Shown one piece after another: positions 35,101 through 47,475 of a stretch of DNA of 64,000 nt; within the stretch, counting starts at the first letter, position 1, and each line of letters opens with the position of its first letter. The notes below the pieces were generated by a model. That model saw only the letters and a list, made by a program, of their open reading frames with translations. It ran no database searches and was not told the DNA's origin. This DNA is from Rhynchosporium graminicola. Lineage: Eukaryota; Ascomycota; Leotiomycetes; Helotiales; Ploettnerulaceae. The DNA lies in NCBI GenBank assembly GCA_900074885.1, contig FJUW01000065.1, positions 62,001 to 126,000 on the forward strand, written 5' to 3'. The position numbers and the translations under genes were made by a program.

Positions 35101-38100
35101 TATTAATATATCGTTCTTATTATTTAACTTATTTCTGCTTATCGCTAAGGAATCCGAACCCTTTTCCGCTCCGAATTCATCGAGAAAGGTACTTGCGCCG
35201 AAACTCTACTATAAGTGCCCCTCTTAACCTCTAAGGATCTAGAAACTAGTTCTGATTTACTAAATTAGTACTATAGCTTTTTACTTTAATATAAAATATA
35301 AAGGCTCCGAATTATTCTTTATTAGTATCTACGAGATAGACCGCCTCTTATAAGACTATTTAAATAGCGATTCCCCTGAGGATCCTGATACTAAATAACT
35401 TATAGCTAAAAAGCTATCGGAATAGTATTATACTCTTAAGGAAGCCTTTTCTAAGCGGGATTCTAATATTCTTCTACTATATTACTTATACGATTATAAA
35501 ATTATTCTAAAAGAACTATTACTTAATATATATTCGCTTTTATATTAGTAATCTATAGACGAATTATAAGTAACTAAGGAGTACCTTATAGAGAACTTAG
35601 ATAAGGGATTTATCAAATCTAGCTAAAGTCCCTTTATATTACTTATATTATTTGTTAAGAAGGCCGATAGAGGATTACGCTTCTATATCGACTATTATAA
35701 GCTTAATACGATCACTCGAAAGGATTTATATCTAATACCTAGGATCGATAAGCTCTTAACTTATATATCTAAAGTAATAGTTTTTACTAAACTAGATATC
35801 TAAGTAGTATTTAACTATATCTATATAGACCTTGAATCAGAGGAGTATACTACTTTCCGAACTCGCTTCGGATCTTATAAATATAAGGTACTACCTTTTA
35901 GGCTCTATAATAAACCTAGTATAAACTAACGATATATAAATAATATACTACTAGACTATCTGGATAATTTCTATATAGCTTATCTAGATAATATTCTTAT
36001 ATACTCGGAAACGCTCTAGGAATATAAGGAATATATTAAATTAGTACTAAGATACTTAATAAATACTAGACTCTAAGTAGATATTAAGAAAAGCGAGTTC
36101 TATATTACCCGGACTAAGTACCTCGGATATATTATTACTACTAATAGAATCGAGCTAGATCCTAAGAAAGTAGTACTATTAGTAAACTAGAAGTACCCTG
36201 AAACGGTAATAGCTATGAAATCTTTCCTATGATTCTATAGTTTCTACTATTAATTTATTCGGAATTTCGGCCTTATCGCTAAACCTCTCTTAATACTTAC
36301 TCGGCCTATAGTACTATAGAATTTTACTAACGATTATAAGAAGTCCTTTGACGATTTATATTAATAGCTACTATTAGTACAGAAACTATATTATTTCGAC
36401 CCTGAATTATAGACTAAACTAGAAACTAATACTTCCGATAGTATAATAGCTAGAGTTATCTCCTAATTATATAAAGATAACTAGTAGTATCTAATTAGAT
36501 TCTACTCCTATATTCTTAATAGATACGAACTAAACTAGAAGATTTATAATAAGGAATTATATACTATTATTAAGTCTTTTCGGAAATAGAGACCGGAACT
36601 TATATCTCTATAACGCTATACCGGTATATATACGGACTATCGATCCTTAGAATACTTTATAACTACTAAGGTCCTAACTAGTAAGTAAGCTAGATAGATA
36701 GAATTCCTTTCCGAATTTAACTTCTAAATTATATATATACTTAGTAAAGATAATACTAAAGCTAATATCCTTAGCTATAAGGAATAAGATCTAAAGATAT
36801 AAGAATAACAGAAACAGGATAATAGATCTCGGATTTTATTACCTCTAGACTGCTTAGACCTTAGGATTAACGCGGAACTAGCTAAATATTATATTAATTA
36901 AATTAGTTATATATACCTAATATCGCTAAAGATTAATATACTATCGGAACCCGTATATAACTCCTTTAATTTAATCGAGAAACTATACTAATTTAACTGA
37001 GAATTATTCTCTAATAAACGGAATATATTAGGAAATAGCTATATTATTAATAATAGCTTACTACTTTATAATAGTTATCTATACGTATAATACTATACCC
37101 TATTATATACCTGTTTAATTAGCGAAATCAACGATAAAGTTTCCTCTACTTATCTAAATACTCGTAAGACTACCGAAATAATTTCTACTTATTATTACTA
37201 AAAAGGACTTATATCAGATATAAAATAATATACTTGTAATTACTACTCCTACTAGTACTCTTATCCGAAGCAAACGAAATAGTAAGGATTCCTTTATCTA
37301 TTACTAGTACTTAGCTACTTTATATAGTACTTAGCTATAGATTTTAAGGACTTCTTACCTAATAACTAAGAGTTTAATAGGATATTAGTATTTATCGACC
37401 GCCTAGAGAAGGACTCTGTATCGATACTATACTACTATAATATTAATACCCGCGGGATAGTAACGTTATTTATCTAATAGATATATTGTTTCGGATATAC
37501 TTCTAAGTTAATTATATCTGACTAAAGAGCTTAGTTTATCTTATTCTTCTAGTAAGAGTTTTACTATATAATTAGAGTTAAAGTTAAGCTCTTTACCTCT
37601 TTCTACTAGTAGACTAATAGATAAACGGAGATTATAAACTAGTATATTAATTAACGCTTTAGACCCTTTATTAATTACTACTAGAGTAACTAGAGCGAAC
37701 TACTACTAATAATAGACCGCGCTTAAGTAACCCTACCGTATGATTCTATTAATATAGCGCTATATACTCTTAAATATAGTATATTACTATAGAATAACTA
37801 GGATTAGAAGTAACTTACCGGATTAATACTATAAGAGAAGCTTAATTATACTAATACTAAATCCTTAGCTAAATATACTAAATCCGCTATAGAGGTTATA
37901 AAAGCTAATATACTAGCTACTTAGTAGAGGATAAGCGCTATAACTAACTCGAAACGGCGTAATATTAAATAGGAAGTTAGAGATAAGGTATTTCTCTCTA
38001 TAAGGAACCTTAAGAATTACTAGCTAAGTAAGAAGCTATCTAGCTTCTATGTAGGATTATACTAAGTCCTAGCTAAGATCAGATACTCTTATAAGCTAGA

Positions 38101-38490
38101 TTTATCTCCCGGATCTTTTATATATAATATATTCGCTCCCGAATTACTCTTTAAGGACTCGGACGACTTATTACTAAGCTAGGAGCTACTAAACTTACCC
38201 CTGGAGGTTATCGCTACTTAAGAAGAGTAAGAGTTATAAGATATACTTGCTATATAGCTCTTAAGAGATAATCTGAAGTATTAAGTTAGTTAGCTAAGCT
38301 ATAACCCGGATCTAACTTAGTATAATACTTCCGACTTAATAAGTGCTCTATATAAGCTTAGAGACTTCTATACTACTAACTTAAGTAAACTTAGACCTCT
38401 ATATAAACTAGATTAGTAGATTAAGGCCTAAGAAGATAGAATAGATAACTATAGTTACTTAGAGGATAATAAACTATTATAGTTATTAGT
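32133..38490 (+). pseudogene. Gypsy B1 gag-pol pseudogene
   Basis: RIP'd gag-pol. The protease start reads INTRANSYLFI, from the family's I(D)TGA form. The reverse transcriptase shows FYIDYYKLN at about 35,680 and YLDNILIYSE at 35981-36010, where YLDD has lost its second Asp. RNase H follows (about 36.4-36.8 kb), then integrase to about 37.9 kb and a C-terminal region at about 38.0-38.3 kb. Stops at former Gln and Trp codons are frequent. It is collinear with the minus-strand copy B2 (58489-63442). Confidence 0.8.
33986..34609 (-). mobile_element. Solo Copia LTR with internal partial duplication, TSD CTAAG
   Basis: Inverted Copia LTR flanked by CTAAG (33981-33985 and 34610-34614). Its first about 150 bp (33986-34139) are repeated at 34140-34300, so it is 624 bp instead of about 460. 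Removing it and one CTAAG restores a continuous Gypsy B1 protease frame. Confidence 0.92.
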
Positions 38491-38505
38491 ATTAAAAATT
38501 TATTA

Positions 38506-39490
38506 CTAAGGATAATCTTCTAATAATATTCTATAATAATACTATATCTAAAACTCTACTTTCTCTACTATCTCTACTTTATTAGCTTTCTCCCTTAAGT
38601 TCTCTAGAGCTTCTAATAAATCTAGAATATCTAGAACTAGAACTATTATATCTAACTTCTTACTTAAATTTACTAATATAGCTCTAGTAGTAGACCGAGT
38701 ATAATAACTAATCCTATGAGCTTTCTTCTTTAGAGAAGGTCCGGGAGTATCTAGATCTGACGCTATCTCTGAACTAGAAGGTAAATTCCGTTTTCCTCTA
38801 GTATTAGATATTATAGCTTTAAATATAGCTTTCTTCGCAAATTCCTATATAATACTATTTAACTCTTTCGTCTACTTTAACGCTATTTATACTATTAACC
38901 TAGATTTCGCCGGATCTACTATTAAAAGATCTAAATCCTATATCACGTTAGTATTATACTAGTATCTAAGGGTTTAAGATCTTAACTTACTACTTTAATA
39001 AACTCTAACTTCTTAAATACTTTCTCTATAGAACGCCTTAAAGCTTAAGTCTCTACTAATTATATAGTAGCGATCTCTAATATAGTAGTAGAAGCAGTAG
39101 ATTTCGCGAGATAATAGATATAATTAATAGCTTTATAAGTAGCTATAATACCGCCCTGATTCAGCTCCGTGTCCTTAGCTTTACTACTAAGAAGTAAACC
39201 GGATAAGATAATATACTCTATATTAATATAATTAAGTAACTATAACGCGTTAATATATATAATTATATTTAATTTTAAGTAACTTATATATTTATAACTA
39301 CTTTTTAACGCTGAATAATACTTATAAAGCTTAGAGTTAAGCTTATTAAACGAATATAGAAGTTCTAGAATAGGAGTATTATTATACTTTATCTTAAGGA
39401 AAGCGCGAATATATTATAAGTAATATATACGATACGCTACTGAAAAAGTACTAGCGGGAACTAGTAAGGGCACTGCAGGAGTTAGCGTTA
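38506..39490 (-). pseudogene. Antisense ORF of Gypsy B1
   Basis: Minus-strand frame of about 325 codons between the end of pol and the 3' LTR, opposite to the element. It reads EFYGSVTLTPAVPLLVPAS near its start and aligns along its length with the plus-strand ORF at 58979-59986 of B2. The protein is conserved between two copies despite RIP stops, so it was under coding constraint. No domain recognised. Confidence 0.68.
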
Positions 39491-40004
39491 CAGATCCGTA
39501 GAACTCTTATACCTTACCTGAAGACTATCCTTAATACTAAGGTAAGGAACTTACTTATAATAAGAGAAGAGTTAATTAAGTCGATTAATATATAAGATTA
39601 TAGTAGACTACTATAGTAATTAGTAATAATACTTACTCTAGGAACTATATCGCAGTCTAGGGAGAGTAAACTTACGAGTTAAAATAGTTATCGCAGTTAA
39701 AAAAGAAAAGCTCTAATATTAATAAACCCCTTCCTTTATATACCTTACGCCCTACTTAAACTCGACTCCCGCTATAAATAGATAAAGTAAATATAGCTTA
39801 CCGCCCGATTTAGAAGCTATAACTAATATAGTACTATTATAATAACGTAACTAGTTAGAACTTAATAAAGAATTTACTACTACTAAAGAGCAGCTAGCGC
39901 TTATTACGCGAATATCGACGAAAATAGTTATAATAAAGACTAATTTCTAGTATAAAATATAACCTTCCGAGCTTAGGGTTAAGCTCTTCTTAGGAGGGAG
40001 GTAA

Positions 40005-40272
40005 TATAACGATAGCTTACCTGAATATCAAATAAGAAGAAAGATAGATACTAGGGCCTAAGTTCATAGGTATCCCGGCAGTACTAGGATCCGACTCGGT
40101 ATAGTATTAGACTAGTACTAGTATATATATATAAGGTGCCTTGTACTCTATCTCTCTTCTTCTTCCTTCCTTATCTTTTTGTTTCCTTTATAGTAGATTA
40201 TATAAGATCGCTCTTAGCCTCCCTACTTGTTTTTTCTTGCTTATATACCGCCTTAAGTCTTGTGTCGTTACA
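40005..40272 (+). repeat. Gypsy B1 3' LTR
   Basis: 268 bp with inverted ends (TATAACGA, from TGTAACGA, to TCGTTACA). Its 3' part is shared with the TRIM LTRs; the whole matches 58211-58488 inverted. Confidence 0.9.
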
Positions 40273-43045
40273 CCCTTCGCTTACTATCTTTGATATAGAT
40301 ATAGCGGGCCCTTTTAAGATTAAAAGTCTAAAGGGAGAAAGATTCTTCTTAACTATTACCTATAGAGGCTCTAGAGCTATTTGGGTATACGCTCTAAAAC
40401 ATAAGGCTAAGGCGTACGATACCTTAATCGAGTAGTATAATATGATAACTACTTAATTTAAGTAAGATATATTAAAAATCGTCGCTAAAATTAGAGCCTT
40501 TAAGCTAGATAACGCCGGGAAGTTTAAATCTAATAAATAGACTATCTTTTATAAAGATAAAGGTATTATTTATGAATATACTAGTCCTTACTCTCCTAAG
40601 TAAAACGGTATAGTAGAGCGTTTAAATCAATATCTTATAGAAAGGCTTATAGCTATCTATATAGATAAGAATATACTCTTATTCCTTTAGCCTTAAATAA
40701 TCTAAGGAATAGCTCATATAAAGAATCGCTCTTATAATTCGGTTATTAAAAAGAGTCCCTTTGAAGTTCTCTTCGGTAAAAAGCCTACTCTTGATTATAT
40801 TAGAGTATTAGGCTCTCTTACTTACGTTCTTGTTAATAAAAGGACTAATAAGTTTGAAGATAAGTCCGATAGAGGTATACTAGTAGGGTATAAGTCCGCA
40901 AATAACTTCTTAGTATATATACCTGAGAAGAGAGCTATTAAAAGCTCTAAAAACGTCCTAATCAAGGAAGATTTAACTATTAAAGATAAAGTAATCTCTA
41001 AAGAAGAATTAGAATCCTTTGATAAGACACTTAACGATTGCGAGACTTCTAATAGTTTAAATCGCGTGATTTCTTCACTTATAAATACTCCTAAATCAGA
41101 CCTATATAGGGCTGCAAACTCGGAGAAAATCGATAGTGAAATAGCTGATAATTTATTAAATAAAGAAAAAGTTATAGAAGATATAGAACTTAATCTCTTT
41201 AATAATATAGCCGAAGAAACACCTATAGTAGAAATACCTAAAAGAGGTATAAAACATAGAAGGGACTACTCTAATTAGGTACTTAACGTTACTACTAGAA
41301 GTCACGCTAAAGACCTTAATATAGCTTTAGCTATTCAGAATAATAAGCGATTAATTCAAGAGCAGAAAGAGGCTTATAGCGTATATAAAAACGTTATTAA
41401 CTTAGCTTACTAAGCTTTTATTAGCTCTAAATCAGACGAAGAAATTAGGTTATTACCTGATCCGGAAAGAATACTTATTAAAAAGGATCCGGAAGTAGTT
41501 ATCTACGAGCCTAAGAGCTATAAAGAAGCTATAAATAGTCCTTATAAGGAATATTAGCTAAAAGCTACAAATAAAGAAATTACCTCTCTTGAAAATCATA
41601 ATACGTGGAAAGTAGTCGATAGTAATACTAAGACTATAAAACTACTAAAAACTCGCTAGGTCTATAAGATAAAAAAACTAGAGAGCGAGTACTACGAATT
41701 TAAAGCTAGATTCGTAGCTAAGGGGTTTAAGCAATTATACGGTATAAACTATATAGATATATACGCTAGTATAGTAAAGAAAATAGCTTAGCGTCTTATA
41801 TTTACCTTAGTAGTACTCTATAAGTAGTATATATATAAGATCGATATAATCTCCGCTTTTACAAAGAGTAATATAGACGTTAATACCTTATATATTTAAC
41901 CCACGAAAGGCGTAGATTATTACACTAATAAACTCCTAATACTCTAGAAAGCGTTATATAGTCTTAAGTAATAAGCTAGACTATAGTTTATAAAACTAAA
42001 GGAGGTATTAGTTAATAAATTCGGATTTAAGTTAATCCTATCCGAAAATTGCATATTAGTTAATAAAGAGCTTAAGATTATAATCTATATATACGTGGAT
42101 AATCTAGCTTTAATTAGCCCTGATATAAGTACTATTAAGTCCTTGATTAAAGAATTAAAACACTTCTTTAAACTTAAGGACTTAAGGCTAATAAAAGACT
42201 ATTTAGGCATTGAAATTAATTATAATAGAGATCAGGGCTATATGAAGCTCTATTAAGCTAGCTATATAGAGAAAGTACTAGCTCGGTTTAACTTATCAGA
42301 TTATAAACCGAAGAATACGCCTATAGATTCAAAGGTTAAATTAGAACCTAATTCTAATAAAGCTACTAAGGAAGATATATTATAGTTTCAGTAAGTAATA
42401 AGCTGCTTACTATTCCTTACGCTAGCTATTAGGCCTGATATAAGCTACGCTATAATCAAATTAGCTAGGTTCTCTAGTAACCCTAGCGATACGTATATCT
42501 TAGCTAAAAAGAACGTACTTAGATACCTTAAAGGTTCTATTAAACTAGGCTTAGTTTATATTAATAGCTCTAGTAAATACGTTAGCAGATACTGCGATTC
42601 TAACTATACCGGAGATATTAGTATAGCTAAGTCCACTAGCGGCTATTCCTTCTATATAGGAAGCTGCTTATTCTCTTAGAAATCCCAGTTGCAATCGATT
42701 ATAGCTTAGTCTACTACAGAAGCTAAATATATAGCGATTAATTCGGTAGTTAAAGAAGCGGTCTATATAAGATAACTTCTTACCGAATTAAGCTATTACT
42801 TCTAAGAGAGGTTCCCGGTGTTTACTAATAATAATAGCGCTTTATTACTCTCTAAAAACCCTTAATTCTATAAGAGAACTAAGCATATCGCTATGAAGTA
42901 CTACTTTATTAGGGACCTAATCAATCAAGGTACTATAGATTTAATCTATATTAGTACTTTGAAGCAAAAGGCAGACGGGTTTACTAAAGCCCTAGATAGG
43001 CCTAAATTTAAGGAGTTTATAAAACACCTTAACCTAGCTTATTAG
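40273..43045 (+). pseudogene. Copia integrase, reverse transcriptase and RNase H
   Basis: Integrase starts with DIDIAGPFKIKSLKGERFF (40,291 on). Its second block reads KLDNAGKF, where the family has DNGGEF, and SPKxNGIVERLN follows. Reverse transcriptase includes VAKGFKQLYGI (about 41,720) and YIYVDNLALIS (about 42,085-42,115), in which YVDD has become YVDN. RNase H retains CDSNYTGDI...STSGY and TTEAKYIA. The frame ends at the TAG 43043-43045. More than twenty in-frame stops make it inactive. The beginning joins the end of the Gypsy B1 LTR exactly at 40272/40273. Confidence 0.88.
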
Positions 43046-44712
43046 AGCTAGTAATTCAGATTGTTATAAGAGAATTAGGTTTATTTAACCTAGGAGGGTA
43101 GCTACGAGGTAGTATTTCCATTCCTTATTATATTTCTTTTGTAATAACCTAAGAGTAGTCGATTAGTGATTTACATTATATAGTTCTGTTTTAAAACTAA
43201 CTATAAGGCTCTGATTAAGAGGGCGTGTTGGATTTATAATTAGTACCTTGGTCAGTTTTGCCTGCATTAATATACACACCCTGTACCTTATTAGTATATA
43301 GTTTTAGTACCTGGTTCAGTACCCTGCGCATGTACCTTATTATACCCGGCACTTACACCCTATACCTTATTACTAGCCTATACCCTGCATACTCTATTAG
43401 AGTTACTATAAAGGTTCTCGATAGAGTTCTACTACTCTCTAGTACGTATATCGTACTTCTAGAGGTTTCTACTGACGTACTACTAGCGTAATATTATTCT
43501 ACAAGTATACGTATCTTCTTCTATAGAGTTCTGTATTACGTAGTATAGAATATTCTAGAGAGCTCACATAGCTATATAAGTAGCTAGAATCTCTCCTGTA
43601 GTTAGCTCTCTTTAAGTAAGTAAAGCAAGTCAAATTGATCACGTATTATTCTTCTGACCTTTGGCCGATTTCCACCTTTGATTTTCACAGCTCGTAAAGA
43701 TAAGATAAAGCAAAATAAAGTAAAGGATTAACGTTAAGAGTCTCGTAACTGATTAAAATTCTCAAATAGATTTATAGTATACTTAATAGGCCGAGTCGGC
43801 TACTTAACGTAAAGCCTACCTACTATCGATTATAGAGGTTCTCTAAAAGTAAGTAGAAAATCTCTAAATACGACTAGAAGTGATAATACTAGTAGTAATA
43901 GTAAGAAAGATATATTAAGTCCTCCTTCCTTCTAATAGGTTCTCCGGTCGATCGAAGGAATAGGACGTATAGTTAATAGTAATAGAATTAAAGCTTAGGA
44001 TCGACGAGAGTGCAATTAGTAATAGAGAGGCCTAGACCTTTTTTATCTATGCTTCTCTCTCTCCGAAAGTTTAAGGGCTAGTACTTCCCTATATATAAAA
44101 AGTAGAAACGAATGAAAACTAAGACCCCTTCGAGCTAGTCCGCTACCTTAATAAGATCTATAACAATTCGAATAAGGCTAAGAAAGTAAGATAAAAGTTA
44201 ATTAAGTTCTAATAAGGAATATTTATAATAATAGTATACTTACTATAATTCGAATAAGCGCTCTTCTAAGCTAGAGCGGATTCCTAGCTAGACGATACGA
44301 AGATAACTACCTTAGTAAGTAGTTTAAATAAATACACTAGATTATAACGTTCCTGATTCTGATAAGTACGCGGTATATAGGCTCGTCGGTTAGTATTAGC
44401 TATAAAGTAAAGTAAATAAGAAGTTCGATTCTTAATTAGAATTAAGACGTTATAAGTAGGTATTTATTACTATATGAATTTAAGCACGAAGCTCCTATCT
44501 AATAGCAGAAGTACTAGTCTTATATAGAGCTTTCGTTCCCTTATACTAGCTATATAAGACTATCTTGCAAAGCGTATAAGCTCTCGCGACTTATCTAGCA
44601 GTCTAGCATATCACGTGATCCCGGATCACTTATAGCTATAATACTATTATTACTATAATATAGGTAGGCGTATAGTACTACTCGCTAGTTTATACTATAA
44701 CTGTATTAGTGC
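42747..44712 (+). repeat. 1,966-bp duplicated segment, copy 1 (probable assembly artefact)
   Basis: Matches 44714-46679 at a constant offset of 1,967; comparing by eye I found one difference (A at 43175, T at 45142). It spans the end of Copia RNase H, the Copia 3' LTR, part of element E1 and the first 370 bp of a Gypsy D LTR. It ends at the N at 44713. Confidence 0.92.
43226..43689 (+). repeat. Copia 3' LTR
   Basis: 464 bp, preceded by the purine-rich AAGAGGGCG. More RIP'd than the 5' LTR: differences are mostly C-to-T and G-to-A. Repeated at 45193-45656 by the contig overlap. Confidence 0.92.
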
Positions 44713-46309
44713 NTAGTTAAAGAAGCGGTCTATATAAGATAACTTCTTACCGAATTAAGCTATTACTTCTAAGAGAGGTTCCCGGTGTTTACTAATAATA
44801 ATAGCGCTTTATTACTCTCTAAAAACCCTTAATTCTATAAGAGAACTAAGCATATCGCTATGAAGTACTACTTTATTAGGGACCTAATCAATCAAGGTAC
44901 TATAGATTTAATCTATATTAGTACTTTGAAGCAAAAGGCAGACGGGTTTACTAAAGCCCTAGATAGGCCTAAATTTAAGGAGTTTATAAAACACCTTAAC
45001 CTAGCTTATTAGAGCTAGTAATTCAGATTGTTATAAGAGAATTAGGTTTATTTAACCTAGGAGGGTAGCTACGAGGTAGTATTTCCATTCCTTATTATAT
45101 TTCTTTTGTAATAACCTAAGAGTAGTCGATTAGTGATTTACTTTATATAGTTCTGTTTTAAAACTAACTATAAGGCTCTGATTAAGAGGGCGTGTTGGAT
45201 TTATAATTAGTACCTTGGTCAGTTTTGCCTGCATTAATATACACACCCTGTACCTTATTAGTATATAGTTTTAGTACCTGGTTCAGTACCCTGCGCATGT
45301 ACCTTATTATACCCGGCACTTACACCCTATACCTTATTACTAGCCTATACCCTGCATACTCTATTAGAGTTACTATAAAGGTTCTCGATAGAGTTCTACT
45401 ACTCTCTAGTACGTATATCGTACTTCTAGAGGTTTCTACTGACGTACTACTAGCGTAATATTATTCTACAAGTATACGTATCTTCTTCTATAGAGTTCTG
45501 TATTACGTAGTATAGAATATTCTAGAGAGCTCACATAGCTATATAAGTAGCTAGAATCTCTCCTGTAGTTAGCTCTCTTTAAGTAAGTAAAGCAAGTCAA
45601 ATTGATCACGTATTATTCTTCTGACCTTTGGCCGATTTCCACCTTTGATTTTCACAGCTCGTAAAGATAAGATAAAGCAAAATAAAGTAAAGGATTAACG
45701 TTAAGAGTCTCGTAACTGATTAAAATTCTCAAATAGATTTATAGTATACTTAATAGGCCGAGTCGGCTACTTAACGTAAAGCCTACCTACTATCGATTAT
45801 AGAGGTTCTCTAAAAGTAAGTAGAAAATCTCTAAATACGACTAGAAGTGATAATACTAGTAGTAATAGTAAGAAAGATATATTAAGTCCTCCTTCCTTCT
45901 AATAGGTTCTCCGGTCGATCGAAGGAATAGGACGTATAGTTAATAGTAATAGAATTAAAGCTTAGGATCGACGAGAGTGCAATTAGTAATAGAGAGGCCT
46001 AGACCTTTTTTATCTATGCTTCTCTCTCTCCGAAAGTTTAAGGGCTAGTACTTCCCTATATATAAAAAGTAGAAACGAATGAAAACTAAGACCCCTTCGA
46101 GCTAGTCCGCTACCTTAATAAGATCTATAACAATTCGAATAAGGCTAAGAAAGTAAGATAAAAGTTAATTAAGTTCTAATAAGGAATATTTATAATAATA
46201 GTATACTTACTATAATTCGAATAAGCGCTCTTCTAAGCTAGAGCGGATTCCTAGCTAGACGATACGAAGATAACTACCTTAGTAAGTAGTTTAAATAAAT
46301 ACACTAGAT
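43690..46309 (+). other. Element E1 internal sequence, with the contig-overlap duplication
   Basis: After the Copia TSD, E1 internal DNA runs to the Gypsy D insertion. True content is about 650 bp (best read as 45657-46309). The extra copy 43690-44342 is part of the duplicated contig end, which also includes 44343-44712, the truncated start of the Gypsy D LTR. No ORF is recognised. Confidence 0.7.
44713..44713. other. Single N: contig join with unmerged overlap
   Basis: An isolated N between the two copies of the 1,966-bp segment. The sequence after copy 2 continues exactly where copy 1 stopped (TATTAGTGC). Confidence 0.95.
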
Positions 46310-46679
46310 TATAACGTTCCTGATTCTGATAAGTACGCGGTATATAGGCTCGTCGGTTAGTATTAGCTATAAAGTAAAGTAAATAAGAAGTTCGATTCTT
46401 AATTAGAATTAAGACGTTATAAGTAGGTATTTATTACTATATGAATTTAAGCACGAAGCTCCTATCTAATAGCAGAAGTACTAGTCTTATATAGAGCTTT
46501 CGTTCCCTTATACTAGCTATATAAGACTATCTTGCAAAGCGTATAAGCTCTCGCGACTTATCTAGCAGTCTAGCATATCACGTGATCCCGGATCACTTAT
46601 AGCTATAATACTATTATTACTATAATATAGGTAGGCGTATAGTACTACTCGCTAGTTTATACTATAACTGTATTAGTGC
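44714..46679 (+). repeat. 1,966-bp duplicated segment, copy 2
   Basis: Second copy of 42747-44712. It starts mid-RNase H of Copia and runs on without a break into the rest of the Gypsy D LTR. Confidence 0.92.
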
Positions 46680-46804
46680 TTTTCCTCTAATAGTACTAAC
46701 TCCTTCTAGTACTAAAACTCGTCTAGTATATACTACTAGGTAGTACTATTAGTATTCTAGGGCTAGGACGGTTTTAGTGCTAAGAACTATACTAGTTCGT
46801 AATA
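46310..46804 (-). repeat. Gypsy D 3' LTR
   Basis: 495 bp. It contains CACGTGATCCCGGATCA and is more RIP'd at its right end than the 5' copy. The first 370 bp also occur at 44343-44712 through the contig overlap. Confidence 0.9.
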
Positions 46805-46839
46805 CTATCCCCCTTCTGTCTTAGCGTGTCCCTACGCTT

Positions 46840-47475
46840 AAGTATACCTAAGGAAATATCGATATCTACCTATAGCTATCTCCTTCTTTTATTATACCCC
46901 CTGAACGCTTAACTAAATAAGTCGATTATATTATACTTAGAAGATAATTAAAATTAAGTAATAAAATTATAATACTATATACTAGATATGAAAAAGCAGA
47001 ATACTAAGAGTATATATCGCCTCGCGACCTTAAATTAACTCGGTATAGTTATTGCGCCCGATTAAATAAATCTTACGATATTTGTATAAGGAACCGGATA
47101 CTTATAGCTTCTGAATAGGAAAGTCTAAATTCTTAAATTAAAAAATTAGAAGATAAGGAAGATTTAGCTATAGCTAAGTTCTATACGCGAATTACTAAGT
47201 TAAAGAAATAGAAATATTTCTTATGCGAAAAGTAGCAAAAGATAATTACTATTAGTCTGAACTCGATAGCTAAGCTTGATACTCTTAAAGCTCTAGAAAA
47301 GAAAGAAAAGGAGAAATAGGAAAAGGAGAGAGTACTTAATAATACTAAGTTAATAAGCGTAGAACCCTTTAGTTCCGATATTCCTATCGACCTCTCGTTT
47401 AACCCGATAGTCGACTTTCCTTTCGACCCTGCGGACCTGCTCTAAGTAGATCTAGGTTTTATCGATAGAAATTAG
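46840..47475 (+). pseudogene. Antisense ORF of Gypsy D
   Basis: Plus-strand frame of about 200 codons, opposite to pol and between pol and the 3' LTR. It is open except for TAA/TAG at likely former Gln codons. Features are a basic N-terminal half, a Lys/Glu-rich central helix (KALEKKEKEK) at about 47,290-47,330, and an acidic C-terminus with FDPADLL...LGF. It is homologous to the antisense ORF of Gypsy C. The start is uncertain. Confidence 0.68.

Larger units (their letters stand above)
32067..40272 (+). mobile_element. Gypsy B1 retrotransposon, 5' LTR truncated
   Basis: A plus-strand element whose 5' LTR survives only as its last 66 bp (32067-32132). Then come a primer-binding region, gag (about 32.3-33.8 kb), protease (split by a solo LTR at 33986-34609, resuming at about 34,615), reverse transcriptase, RNase H, integrase and C-terminal region (about 35.2-38.4 kb), an antisense ORF, a purine-rich tract (AGGAGGGAGGTAA) and the 3' LTR 40005-40272. 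It lies inside Copia, whose integrase resumes at 40273. Confidence 0.83.
24216..43689 (+). mobile_element. Copia retrotransposon, split by nested insertions, TSD GCTCG
   Basis: The 5' LTR at 24216-24679 and 3' LTR at 43226-43689 are flanked by GCTCG (24211-24215 and 43690-43694), so they are one insertion despite lying 19 kb apart. Gag and the start of protease run to 26447; integrase, reverse transcriptase and RNase H resume at 40273. Between them lie Gypsy C, a TRIM-like element and Gypsy B1. About 1 kb of Copia (rest of protease and pre-integrase) is absent, probably lost at the N at 26448. Confidence 0.88.

Noticed and set aside
43258..45458. Two identical 77-codon ORFs (43258 and 45225) and similar ORFs at 20901 and 34330
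   Set aside because: They lie inside Copia LTRs, and two of them are the same sequence doubled by the contig overlap.
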